Source: Tetmemena sp. SeJ-2015
Taxonomy: Eukaryota; Ciliophora; Spirotrichea; Sporadotrichida; Oxytrichidae
DNA length: 64,000 nucleotides
Direction: 5' to 3'
Assembly: GCA_027382625.1 (NCBI GenBank)
Contig: JAJKFJ010021938.1
Coordinates: 1-64,000 of the forward strand
In this document: piece after piece, positions 1 to 12,300 of the stretch
Position numbering within the stretch: the first letter of the stretch is position 1
Layout of the letters: every line of letters begins with the position of its first letter
The notes under the pieces: generated by a model
What the model saw: only the letters and a program-made list of their open reading frames with translations
Told to the model about the DNA's origin: nothing
Databases searched by the model: none
Program-made: the position numbers and the translations under genes

Positions 1-1500
1 AGGTCAAAGAGCAAGATGACAAATTTCCAAAAATTTTCTACAGATCTATCGAGCAGCTAAAGTTTTAACGGGCCGATTTTTGGGTGAGCAGGGCATAAAA
101 GATGGGGGCCTCAATACGAAAGAGTGAGTACAAGTAGCAGTAGTTCTTTCTGGGGCTTCATTGCTGCTATCAGCCAAACAAAATAGGAGCACTAGATCAT
201 AAAAAGGAGAAATTAAAATGCGTTTCCCTCTTTGAAATTTCATCTACAAGAACTCTGAAAGAGCATTCGCAGTGACAAAAAGAGTTTTTTGGGAAACAAG
301 AAATCGTTCAAACTTATGGACAATGCAGCCCATTAAAATCGCTTTTTCAGGGGGAAATTTGGGAAACAGCCAATGCGATTAAAAGTTTTTATTTCCCTTT
401 TTAAAACCGCAGAGTACTCCCCCCTGGTAAAATCCTATGGGAAACAGCTCTTCTCATTTGTGAAGCTGCAGCTGCGCTCACGAAATTTACTAGAAAGTAA
501 GATTGATTTGCGCCCTAACTCTACAGAAAAAAATTTCTAGTCTCAGTTGGGGCCCGGGAAGGTGCTCTAAAAAAAATTTTCTGCAAGCGATGTCAGCAAG
601 CTGTGGGTGTTTCAGATAAAAGAAATGGCTTAGACTTCAGGTTGGGTTTTCTTTTTGAACAGTGGTCAGCATAAAAACAGAGCGGAGATTTTTAAAATTT
701 AAAATGCCCACAATTTGCTTTTGGCCATCGTCCCGCTTTCCCTAGTGGCAACCTATTCATATATTTTTCGCACGGTCGTATTTTTTAAATCTGCATAAAG
801 TATAATTCAAACCAAAGCCGAGTCGTAATTTTACCCGCCAAGGCAATCGGAGTAGAGAAAGCAGTTTCGTCGATCTGATAAAAATTTAATTCGGGGCACG
901 GGTTATATTATCCTGCAAAATGGGAGAAGATTTTCCCAGTGTTTGTTTAAATTAAATTTTAAATTTTTCCAAAAATTTTAAACTTCACCCCTGATTCTTA
1001 CAATATTATATATTTTTATAAGAGGAGTGAAGAAAAATATTTTTAAAATTTATTAAAACCCGAAATTTTAAAATTAAAAAATAGAATTAAATTGATTTTA
1101 AAATTAAAAGGGAAAATAAATCATGACAGTTGAAGTGTTTTCAAATTTAAAAATTTATTTAAATTAAACCCCATTCGATTACCAAAAATTTTCAAAAAAC
1201 TTTTTACCCTTTTCAATTTTTTGTCTGGGTGCGCTCAGTATAGAGTTATTTGTGACACAATTTTGCTAAAAACTGATATTGGGAAATTTGAGATCACGGG
1301 CTAACATAAATTTTTTCGCTGCTGAGAATTCCCTGAGCCCGAGATTAATGAAGAAACTCTTTTTAAATTTTTAGAAAAATTAAAGAAGAAGTTGAAAATC
1401 AGGGGTAAACCCTTGCGATTTCAACTGTCACCTTTTTTCAATCTCCTTTTTATTTTTTTAATAATCTTTGTTTTAAATTTAAAATTTCCGATTTAAATCT
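1..1500. other. AT-rich region without recognisable gene
   Basis: No open frame of conserved appearance is visible on either strand, even when TAA and TAG are read as glutamine. The sequence is rich in runs of A, T and G with AAATTT-type blocks. That texture resembles the stretch at 30.7-31.3 kb and may include poorly resolved sequence. Confidence 0.5.
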
Positions 1501-1880
1501 TTAATGTTCTTAAGACGTAAGAAACTACCATTAGCATAAAGAATATGTTTTGATTGATTGCATGTTTGAATGGAGCTTAAAAACTTATCTTCAAGACTTC
1601 TAATTTTCTCAGTTTAGAGCAATATTTCAGACTTTTGTGATAAGATTTGGCTCTTTTTCAATGATGGGGAACTTTCATAGTTAAATGCAGTTTAAAAGTA
1701 AAATTATGACTTAAGCAAAGTCTCCTTTTGAATTAATATCAAGCATCCATTGGAGAAGCATTTATGTAAGATGTAATATAGAGAGGCTGCAGAGTAAAAT
1801 AATGATTTAACAATTTTCTCTGTATATAATCAACAATTTTTACTTCGGTCATTATGATTAGCTTAGTCTCACTCCAATCT

Positions 1881-1908
1881 TAATCTATCTCTCTCTCTCT
1901 CTCTCTCA
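1881..1908. repeat. CT dinucleotide microsatellite
   Basis: About nine tandem CT units (TCTCTCTCTC) lie in otherwise AT-rich non-coding DNA. Confidence 0.9.
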
Positions 1909-2208
1909 ATTGTTTTTATTCAAAGACACTGACTATAATGATAATATGGTTTCACGAGAAAAAAACTAAAGGACAAATAAATTGAAGTTTAATAACTTTC
2001 CCCTTATTAATTTTTTTTAAAGAGCTAAAAAAACTTTTGCTTTAAAATTTTTTAATTTTAAAAAATTGAGTAAAAATTTTAAATTATTTAAAAATTAAAA
2101 AAAGTTTAATTAAAAAAAAAATTATTTTTTCAAAATTTTTTTAAATTTTTAAACAAAATTTTGAAAAATTTTTTTGTATAAGTTATGTGATGGAGAATAT
2201 AATCTTAA

Positions 2209-2716
2209 TATAGGGAAGATATGAATAGATGACATCGAAATTTATTTCAGAAATACAAGGTATTTACAAATGAGAAAGAAAACAGACAAGATTTAGCGAA
2301 AATTAGTTGTCATTGCCTTTAGTAAGCTATCTTTTTATAGTTCTACTGAGTCTATTGCTAATTTAATTGTTGATTTGAAGGCTCTATTTCACTCTGAATT
2401 TGCAATTTTAATTGGAAAACTTTGCTATTCTTATTGTCTCTATTCTCGAATTTATAAGGAATATAATCTTACCTTCAACTATGATTGGAGCAAGAAGCTA
2501 AACTGACATTTTGATATCATCAATAATACTGAAATGTGAATTAGAGTTCAAGGCGCAGTCAACGTTTCTCAGTTCGTGAATGAAACACCATTTTCTTAAA
2601 TTTTAAATTTTTTTAAATTTTAAAAACTTAATTTATTGTCAGCTAAAGAAGTAATATTAATCTCTTTTGTATTTTGTCTAATGATTTCTTGATCATCTAT
2701 TCATATCTTCCCTATA
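2209..2716. mobile_element. MITE-like element with 24-bp perfect inverted repeats
   Basis: The left end 2209-2232 reads TATAGGGAAG ATATGAATAG followed by ATGA. The segment 2693-2716 is its exact reverse complement, giving 24-bp perfect terminal inverted repeats around a 508-bp unit. The ends begin with TA, as expected for a TA target site of Tc1/mariner/IS630-type elements. The interior is AT-rich with no coding frame, so it looks non-autonomous. An alternative is a fortuitous hairpin or an IES that is itself transposon-derived. Confidence 0.7.
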
Positions 2717-3719
2717 ATTTAAAAAAAAAAACATATAACAAAAGAATAATATATAAAATCTAGGTTTTTATTTTGCAGTCCAGAATTAAAAAATAGATAT
2801 TTCTTTCTAATTAATATTGATGATTAAAGAGTAAAAATGCATCTTTAAAATTAATGTTAAAAATTTTTTAAATTTTACACAATTAAAAAAGAGATTTAAA
2901 AGGGAAAAAATTTAAAATTTTTTCCAAGCCCCAAACAATTAGAATTGGGTTTGTTAGTTTCTAACTTTTGTTTAATTTTATTATACTTTTTTCCTAGTTT
3001 TAGATGAGATATCAAATTAAGCCACTCTTAGTTTAAACTAATAAAATAAGTTAAAGCATCCGTGATGTCTTCAATTCATAAAATAAGGTGGATATAATTA
3101 AACATTTTTAATTCATAAAGTTTAAATTTCTAAAATCATTAATTGTTAAAAAAAGCCCAAAAAATTTAAGACCCAAAGGATTGGAAAAATTTGGAAAAAG
3201 GGTTTTTAAAATTTTAAAATATAAAACTCTATTTTTTGGAACAATTGCATTTTTCATATTCTGTTGGGATCTGTTCATTTTTATTCGAAAAGATTTAATT
3301 TATATATGAAGCAAACCTTAAAAACATATGAATTACTCGTGATAGGAAGATTAGATTGTAAGGAAAGCCATTTTATTGGAAGCACTTAAATATTTTTAAA
3401 AAGCTAAACTTTACGAATAAATTTTAGGCAAACGAAAAATTTAATTAAAACTTGTTTAATAAAGCATGCAATTTTTTATTTAGCCCGCAATCTAACAAGG
3501 TTAAGCTATAAGCAGGGAAAAATTGAACATCAAAATATAATATTTTTTATTAAAAGGATATTTAATGCTAGATTTGAGCAAAATAATAAAATCTGCAATC
3601 TCAAATTTTGTCCTAGGATATATTATTAAAAGATAAATATCTGAAATTCGAAAATTTTAAAGTTAATTTTTGTCTAATTATGATACTCTAATTTTACATA
3701 ATAAAGAAAGTTGAACTTA

Positions 3720-6700
3720 TTCCTCCCTAAATGATAATTGTAGATGGCTTTGTAATCATTGAGTTCATTCCACTTTCCATGCACTATTAATATGCTTGCT
3801 CATTACTATACATAATTTAATTACTGTAGCCAGTTAATCCTATGATCATCGTCTTTTCTTTACAGAGTTTTTGATTCTCAAACTAAAATAATTATTTAAA
3901 ACTTTCTAATTAGAGAAGTTGCTTCGAAGCCATCTAAAACGGGCATGCTTATATATAAATTTATTGCTGCAGTCCATAAATATGATATCGTAAAAAGGCC
4001 GCACTTGTCTTTGTTAACACTCACAACTTGTGATTTCCTGAAACCTCCTCTTTACCATTTCAAAAGCTTCCTGCCCATTCTGAGCTTTCTCAGTCTCAAG
4101 TCCAAAAGAGTACTTCAGAATACTCTCTAATGTAATCAAGTTGAAACAGCTATCATCCACTATTAAAATCTTCTTCCTTGTATTACAGTCACACAATTTG
4201 GCAAATTATATTTAAAAAAAATACACTCATCAACTAAGTAGGAAGAGTCGATAGAATTTTCAAAAAATCCAATCTAAAACTATCCATCGTTTGTGAGCAA
4301 GTCATCTTAAATAATTTCTTAATCTTAATATAATCATGATTGAATTCAGGTTTTGAAGTATTCAACTATATATTGTGAAGGTCACTGTCTTCTTAGGATT
4401 CTATTATGCTCATTTAGCCCAGGCTAAATTTGCTAAGATCATTAAATTTCTAAATATAATAAAAGAAATATCAATTTTATTTGCCAATTTTTGATTATAT
4501 TTTTTAATCTATAAGTTAAAGCTATTACCTTATTATAGAATTAGTGAGATATAATTAGAGATTAATTTATTTAGATAATTATTTCCTAAGACGAGATCTT
4601 TAGATGCCTCCAGCTTGGGCTTCAGTTTGTGATAAAGTTCGCCTTAGATTATTAATCTACAATTACTGACTGCTTCGGTTGACGAAAAAATTCTCCAACT
4701 CTCGCATAGGCTATACAAATTCTTTTTCTAATTATCGATTAGGAGAATTGTGCAAAATATATAAGATAGTATTGATTAAAAAATATTTAGAAGATAAGGA
4801 TGTGAACTCAATTCGCTCAAAATCCATATTGAGCTATTGGTAAAGCTCAGTAGATTGTCGATTCCATGGAGGGCTACTTGCAGTTTTCTCTGACCTTATT
4901 TATTCAATTAATAATACTTAGCGTCCTAATTGCTTTTGAATCTTAAGACGTTACTGCATGTAAAATTTTCTCGTCAGAAAATGCTCTTATTGTGAAAACT
5001 ATTCTTGTCCCTTCTGAGTAATTTAAATCCAGTCCGATTCAATTTAATCTAAATATTACTTTTGTTTATTCTCCCTTAAAATATTTCAACTATGGATTTG
5101 CAGATGCTTAATCCAAGTCCAATGCCATTTTTATTAATCTTAGAAGTAGACTCTAGCTTTCCAAATATTCTGAAGAGCTTATCTCTATCTTCTGATTTTA
5201 TTCCAACTCCTGTATCTTCAACTGCAACTACTAATTGCTATGAGGTGTGCACATATTTAATAACTAATTTTTTTAAAAAAAAACCTTTGCTTTAATATAC
5301 ATACGATTTTTTTATTCTATCATTTTTAAGGATTAGAGAAGAAAAAACGGAATAGTTGTCTTAAGCTCTTTTTATTCTTCAATTAAAATAAGGATAAAAG
5401 ATCAAATATATAATTATGTGTATAAAATTATTAATCTTAAAATGAGAGTACTCAGGGTCATCTTTTTCTCTTCACTTTTTCTGCTCCGTAAAAGTGTAGT
5501 AATTAAGAATGATCTCGTCATGGTCTTAAGAGTGACCTTAATTTGCCGAAAATTGCAGAACAGTGCTTTAGTGAGTAACACATGTGTTTTAATTATGCCC
5601 CATGATTTTTTTATCTACTTAAACTTTTTAATAACTAGTTTTAAATGGCCTTTGAAAGTAAACTTGAGCGCGTTTGAGAGCAAGTTCAAGATAATAAAAG
5701 AGATAACTTATTTTATTCTTTGCGAATCTATGAAAATGCTTTGAGGAATCTCTGACTCATTCATTTCTAAAAGCATTTCAAGTCCCTTTTCACAAGTTTA
5801 AAAATATGAGCTTAAGTTTTATATCATAATTTAACAATTGATAAAATGAAAAGTACTATAGGTCGATTTGCTGTATTAAATAGGAAATTGTTTATTTTTG
5901 TATAAAAATACATACAGATTTTGATTAGAGTCTAAGCATTGCTACATAATTTTAATTATGTTAATTAAAATCTTAAATTAAATTCAATTATTTTTCCTAT
6001 GCAATGGCACTTTAATTTAAGTCTTCTTTGTATAATTTATTGATAATTTTTGTATCAAGTTCAACTATTTTATATAATATAAATTGCTTGATAAAAATAC
6101 AAATAGATACCCTAGGAGTCTAGAATTCATTACAATTAATATTTTTAAAAATGATCCCCTAATTAAATTTCACTAATAATCTTAAACATGTCAATTATTT
6201 GAGTGATGGATGTTCTGAAATCGACCCAGCTTTGATTCTTATTGAATTTGCCGTTCTTTATTAAGAAAAAGTCCAACAGATCATTAACTAGAAAGCCTAA
6301 AAATTATGCCGAATTTTTTACGATAGAAACTAAATGCAGCGCTTCCTTCTAATTGGCAAGGAATAGTTCCAGACTATTTAAAAGACCTAACATCGCATAA
6401 GATAATAAAATATTTTGATCGCATTAAGGGGAGTCCTCATGTCATGGGATACAGTGGCAGTTAGCATTTCATAGAAGAAATTCTCCATCTTTACTTTTTC
6501 GTAGTTAAGTATGGGCGAGAGGTCTTTTAAAATCAAAGACCCAAAATAATGGAAGAATTATAAATCATTGGAGAATAATTAAATTTTTTCATTGTTATGA
6601 AAACTATATTAAAATTAATGATTTATTAAATAATAAAAAATGGCTGCAATTTAATGGGGGTTTACAAAAGGATGATTAACCCCATCAGCAGCTTGTTCAA

Positions 6701-8965
6701 AAACAAATAAAAATTAGAACGAGAGTCCATCTTTATTCATTTTATAACTCATCTCTGCTGCGAGATATTATGCTATCATAAAATGTTGCATATAAATTTT
6801 GACTGAGCGATTCCACACATATTTTGCTATGATATTAAGTTCTTCAAAAGATGAATCGAATGGTTAAATAATCATTTAATAAACTCATTTCTTGAATGAG
6901 AAATATATAAGTCACTTTAAATCATTTTTAGAATTTACATTTAGCTTATAGAAACATTTTTATAATGATATAATTAAGTTTTTGGATTTAGAATGATAAC
7001 ATTTTAAGAAGCACTGTCGAAAAAAATGGAGCTTCTTGAAACTTGAAGAAATTATTTTGCATTTTTTAATATTAAATTAGAAAGTAAAAATTCAGGACGC
7101 ACACGATCGGCACTAGGCACCGGTCGCCCTTTCCCTGAAGGCTTTCTGGCTTGATAATCCATAGCCTGGTGGGCGAGTACTTAAAAGAGGCAAGGGATAA
7201 TGGCAGCCGAAGCCCTGGGGAAGGTGGTTGAGCTGCTCACTGGAGAGATAATAAAAGGTGAGTGGTTCCCACTCACCCTCCTAATCCTTTTAGGCGTGGA
7301 GGGACGAGATCTATGGGCAAACACTCAGTCATGCAGCTGGACAGCGAAGCCAGACGCTACGGAGCAGCGACTTGCTCTCGGTCCGAAGCTACCGGATTTT
7401 TTTTCTCCTTTTAGGTTTTTTTTGGATGGTCTGCAGGGGGCTTCTGCTTAGAATGTGAGGTAGGTGCCACGTGATTAATATCCCTATTCGGCTGGTAGGT
7501 TTGTGTGCGTCAGATAAGTGCGTCACAGCAATATCATTGACGTCACGACCTATCTTATTTATGCCGGGGGCACTTTAATTCCCTTAATTATTATTATTGT
7601 GCATTTTAGCTTTATTAAGGAATAAGGTCAGTGTTGGTGGCGCCGTTTAAAGGTAATTCTTAATTTTCAATTTGGGGTTAGGCGACTTTATAATATTTAT
7701 CCTTTTAAGTTTCTTGGGAGGCCTCTATAATTGTAACAGGTTATAATAAGTTTCTGGAGGTCTAACCATTACTTAACTCTTCATCTTGGTTGTTTAAATC
7801 CTCGCTCACATGATCTTGTTCAACTATTTATTTAAATAAATTAGTATAGAAGTGATTGATTTCAATGTATTTAAAATAAAAATAGCGTATATTTTTCAAT
7901 CTTACAAAGGCATTAAAGCTATTTGGCGATACATATTACTTTAAATTAAAATAATATAAGTGAATATGAAAATGCTTAAACCATCTTATGAAGAGAATAA
8001 ATTTGAGCTACTCGCTCCCATAATTTAGTTGCAAGAATAGCAAGTTCAAATTCTCAATTGAATTTTTAATCGATTGAAGTAATGGACTATTTTAATTTTA
8101 GTTAGTTCACTTCAACTCCCGAAACCATTTTAATTTATAAAATAAGTACATTGTCCAATCATTTCTCAAAGATAATTAAAAAGCAAATATCGATATGTAA
8201 ATATGCAATTTTAATTCAAGTGGCACTAATTATAGCTAATTTATTTTTAAGGTCTATTCCAGAAATCCTTCTCGTCTTGAAATATTATTTTTTCTAGTTC
8301 TAAAATTATCTCATTAGAACATATTTTAAGAAACTTATTTCAATTTAATATTTCAAGAATTTTAATTAAAAAAAGACATTAAAATTAATTTATAAACAAG
8401 AAAATTGTATATATATATATTGGAGTTAAGAAATATTTAAATGATCGAAAATAACGAAATATGGTTGTTTTTCTTTTGAATTTGAAATTCCGATGACAAT
8501 AATTAGGAAAAATGAAGTGCGAACACTTATAAATTCTTACCTTTTACACATTCCTAAGCACCTTCTTCTTATTGAAACTTAAAATTAATGATACAATTTT
8601 AAAGCTTTTTAATGAAGCACTTATAGATTTTTAGCTGTCATTGGTAATAATAGGATTTTGATTGTTTTGAATGTTGAAAAGTTGTTTGCACTTCTCATTC
8701 ATTAGAGATATCTTTTCATCTTCAATATAATTTATTTTTAATATAATTCTACTTCTGGATTGAATAAAACTATGGCCTCAGGCAGAGAGTCAAAAAGTTA
8801 ATATAAATTTTCAATTTAAATTGCTTTTTAAAAGTTTCCTAAGATCCTAACTTATAGATGGTTTATATGATTAATGAGAAGAATGAAGAATTAAATACAA
8901 GATGGCTGACTTACCTATTTCTGATCGGTTCGAGGACCCCAAACTGCTACCAGTGGTAAAAGGCC

Positions 8966-9000
<35 letters not shown>

Positions 9001-9291
9001 TAGTAGTAGTAGTAGTAGTATAAGAGTAGTAGTAGTATTAGTAGTAGTTATAGTTTGTAGTAGTAGTAGTAGTAGTAGTAGTAGTTTGTAGTAGTAGTAG
9101 TAGTAGTGTATAGTAGTAGTAAGTAGTTATTTGTAGTATAGTAGTGTAGTAGTGTAAGTATGTAGTAGTAGAGTAGTAGTAGTAAGTAGTAGTAGTAGTA
9201 GTAGTAGTAAAACCGTTGTAGTAGTAGATTTAAATAGTAGTAGTTAAATATAGTAAGTAAGTAGTATATAGTAGTAGTAGTAGTAGTAGTA

Positions 9292-9338
<47 letters not shown>

Positions 9339-12300
9339 TAGTAGTAGTAGTAGTTAGTAGTAAATAGTAAGTAGTAGTAGTAGTTTGTAGTATAGTAGTA
9401 GTAGTAGTATAGTGTAGTAGTATAGTAGTAGTTAGTAGTAGTATAAGTAGTAGTAGTAGTTAGTAGTAGTAGTAGTAGTAGTAGTCATAGTAGTTAATTG
9501 TAGTATTTATAGTAGGTAGTAGTAGTAAGTAGTAGTAGTAGTAAGTGTAGTAGTAGTAGTAGTAGTAGTATTAATGGAAGGCGTTTCTTAAAGTCAGTAG
9601 TAGTAGTAGTAGTAGTAGTAGTAGTCAGAGTAGTAGTAGTAGTAAGTAGTAGTAGTATAGTAGTTAGTTAATAGTAGTAGTGAGTACTTATAGTTGGTTT
9701 ATATGATTAATGAGAAGAATATAAAATGAAATCAAGATGGATGACTTACCTATTTCTGATAGGTTCGAAGCCCAAACTGCTACCACTGGTAAAACGCCTA
9801 GTAGTAGTAGTACTCAATTACCACAGGTAGGTTTTTGGCGATTAAACCCCTAAATAATTAAAGCGATTTGATTAGCTGAAGTCTTAATAGTTTTAATTTA
9901 TTTAATCACAGCTACGATGGCCACTGCAGAGCCGAAGCACTCCAGTCTCCCCGGCCTCATAATTACACAAGCAGAATGTGATTCAGAGCTTGGCTGACAG
10001 ACCACTCATGTTGAGGTTGACCTCCATCCGTGCCCGCTCAACGATACCTCCTACATTCAGCAAGAAGTCAAGTCAAGCTTACCTGCAAAGGGCGAAGTTA
10101 TGCGAATCCGAAGCGAGAAAACTAGCCAACCTCCAAGATATCAACGCTTCGCTGACCTCCTCACTCGTGAGGGCTTGGAGAATTCACATGCATTCTACAG
10201 CAGCTAGTCCCAGTCACCATTCTGAGATACTCTCACTCTCGCCACCTGCCCGAGGTTGTCTGTATCTCAAGTCTAGGTTCATCCATACGCCACTAGGCTA
10301 CTCCCAGATGAAGATATGCACTTCCAGCGCTACATGTTGTACCGGGCCCCTCCTACTCCCTCATCTCGAACCTTGGCAAGGTCCCGGACCTCGTTGAGAT
10401 TCTCAAAGCTCTCCCAGATAGTAGACTCGATCATGCGGTTCTTGAGCAGGGCCATATTGATAACTAGGAACAGATAGTCGGGCTCATCGAGAGGCAGACT
10501 GGGATGGTCGAGTCCTGGCTGTTAGCTCTGTTTCTCTCTCAAGCTTAGCTCTCGCACCGCAACCTCCCCATGCCGTACCTTTGCTGAGGGTCAACAGGAC
10601 GACTTCCTTGCCGCAATGCTGTACACGAAAGACTCGCTCTATTTACTTCACATCGTTGGGGACTTGGTCGGCCACGTGGACAACTAAGATGGGCAGCCAG
10701 ATGGAGGGAAGCAGTCGGCCGCAGGCAAACAGCCTCAATCAGCGGGGAAGGATGACCCGTTGGACTAGAAACTCCCAGACGGCTAGATTGAGAATTAAGA
10801 CATGAGAGCAATAGACAGACAATGCAGCTTTCGCAAGATAGTGATCCGCTTGGATGAAAGCAGTGAGACCGAAGAGGCACAAGTAAAGAAGAGAATTTCA
10901 AGCACCCTCTGCTCATTAATAAGGCATACCACCCGCAGGAATTCCAAAAAGTGATTCTCGAGAAGCATGCAAAGGAGATTAAGGAGATGAGGCAAATACT
11001 CGGAGATTAGCCTCTGGTAGTCTTAGGGCTGAACTTTAATGGCACCTTCACATTACGCAGCGCTATCGCCAGGCTTATGATTAAGGGTACGCGTACCAAT
11101 GCGCGCCTCGCGGCCGGCGAACATTCACCGTGTGATGGTCTTGGCAAACTCCTGCTGCCTATCTTGGAGGTCCCGCGGCTGCTAGCCCTTGCGAATATAA
11201 GTAGCTGCCAGAGCGGAAGTAGACCTCGTTCCTATGAAAGAGCTTGGTCAGCGAAGCCGGCCAGACCCTGTATGTCCCGAATCGCACTTAGTGGTAGTCA
11301 ATGCGCTAACTGAGGCTCATGTGGGCCCACTCGAGCAGGTGCTTGGCGTTGGTGATGAGCGCCTCGATCTCACTGGGGATCTTCCGCTCGCCTTTTCAGT
11401 TGGATCTCCTGGATTCATAAATGGAGTCGTTGCGGCGCCACCTCTGGACCCTCATCGCGACAGTGCTGGCCTCTATGCCCATGATTTTCGCCTTTTAAGT
11501 ATAGCTGAGCAGGATGTTGTGGTAATGGCAGAGGGCCTGTAGCGTAGCATGATGGCAAGTAACTGCTGGTCGGTGTTGATCGTTGCCCTGATTCTAAGCT
11601 TCGGTGGCCTCTACCTCTTCGGTTGGACGATAAGACTCGGACTGCTCATGCTGATCAGATAGGGTACGAGGCCTTGGTCCTGTATATGACGTACAGGTAC
11701 GGCCAGTTGAAATGATCATGATCTTATAGGAACTCGGCCAGCTTCCGCTTGCGTTTTCAGCTATCTTGAGTGACGTCCATTCGTAAGGATATTTCACACC
11801 TCACGATTAATTAATTAGCGGAAATGATTACCATCTCAATGCTGAAATAAACCATCTATTAGCTTATTTGCCTCGTGCAATCTCTAATTTTAATAAAAGA
11901 TTTGTAAATAATATATTCTCAAGAAACACTTCTTATACTTACTCTCCTAATGATAGTGGACCATCCTATTAGATAGAGTTACTTTGAATATGTGTGTGTG
12001 TGCATGTATATTGACTTAAATATAACTTACGACATAAAGATAACCATAATGACATAGTAGTAAATAGTGAAGCTACATAAAATATTTATATTTAATTGTG
12101 CGAGCTCACAAATTTTGAATCCAGATAGTAGCTCGACTAAGCCAGTGTTACACTCGTAAAGACAGCCAGTAATACCAGGGATACTAGCCATTAGTAGCTC
12201 ACCATCTATATGTATAAAAAGCTAAGTAGTAAGGCTAAACAAAAATTTCGAATTATTGCTGTAAATTTGTAAGGCATAATTATATTAGAAAGTTAAAATT

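Larger units (their letters stand above)
1500..3700. repeat. Left flank of tandem duplication, copy 1
   Basis: This gene-free AT-rich DNA shares recognisable blocks with about 13.6-15.78 kb. The clearest is an AAGCCACTCTT...GATGTCTTCAATT block near 3020-3090 that recurs near 15340-15400. The offset is about 12.3 kb here and about 15.3 kb in the following kinase. The 3-kb step equals the element inserted at 15797-18688. The outer limit of the duplication is inferred from a few blocks only. Confidence 0.5.
8855..11858. mobile_element. IS630/Tc1-type element with 12-bp TIRs, inserted in kinase copy 1
   Basis: TAGATGGTTTAT at 8855-8866 is matched by its exact reverse complement at 11847-11858. 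The unit is 3004 bp long, flanked by TTA on both sides (TA target). Copy 2 of the kinase runs straight across this site near 23.78-23.80 kb, so the segment is a true insertion. It contains a minus-strand IS630-like transposase relic (11.8-11.05 kb), a plus-strand GC-rich relic frame (9.9-11.0 kb) and a TAG microsatellite. The GC content of 9.9-11.8 kb is far above that of the host DNA. Confidence 0.75.

Noticed and set aside
9917..11800. GC-rich island as recent bacterial gene transfer
   Set aside because: Its transposase part matches the second relic at 27.1-28.2 kb, and TAA/TAG read as Gln within the frames. It is an element with different composition, not an isolated foreign gene.
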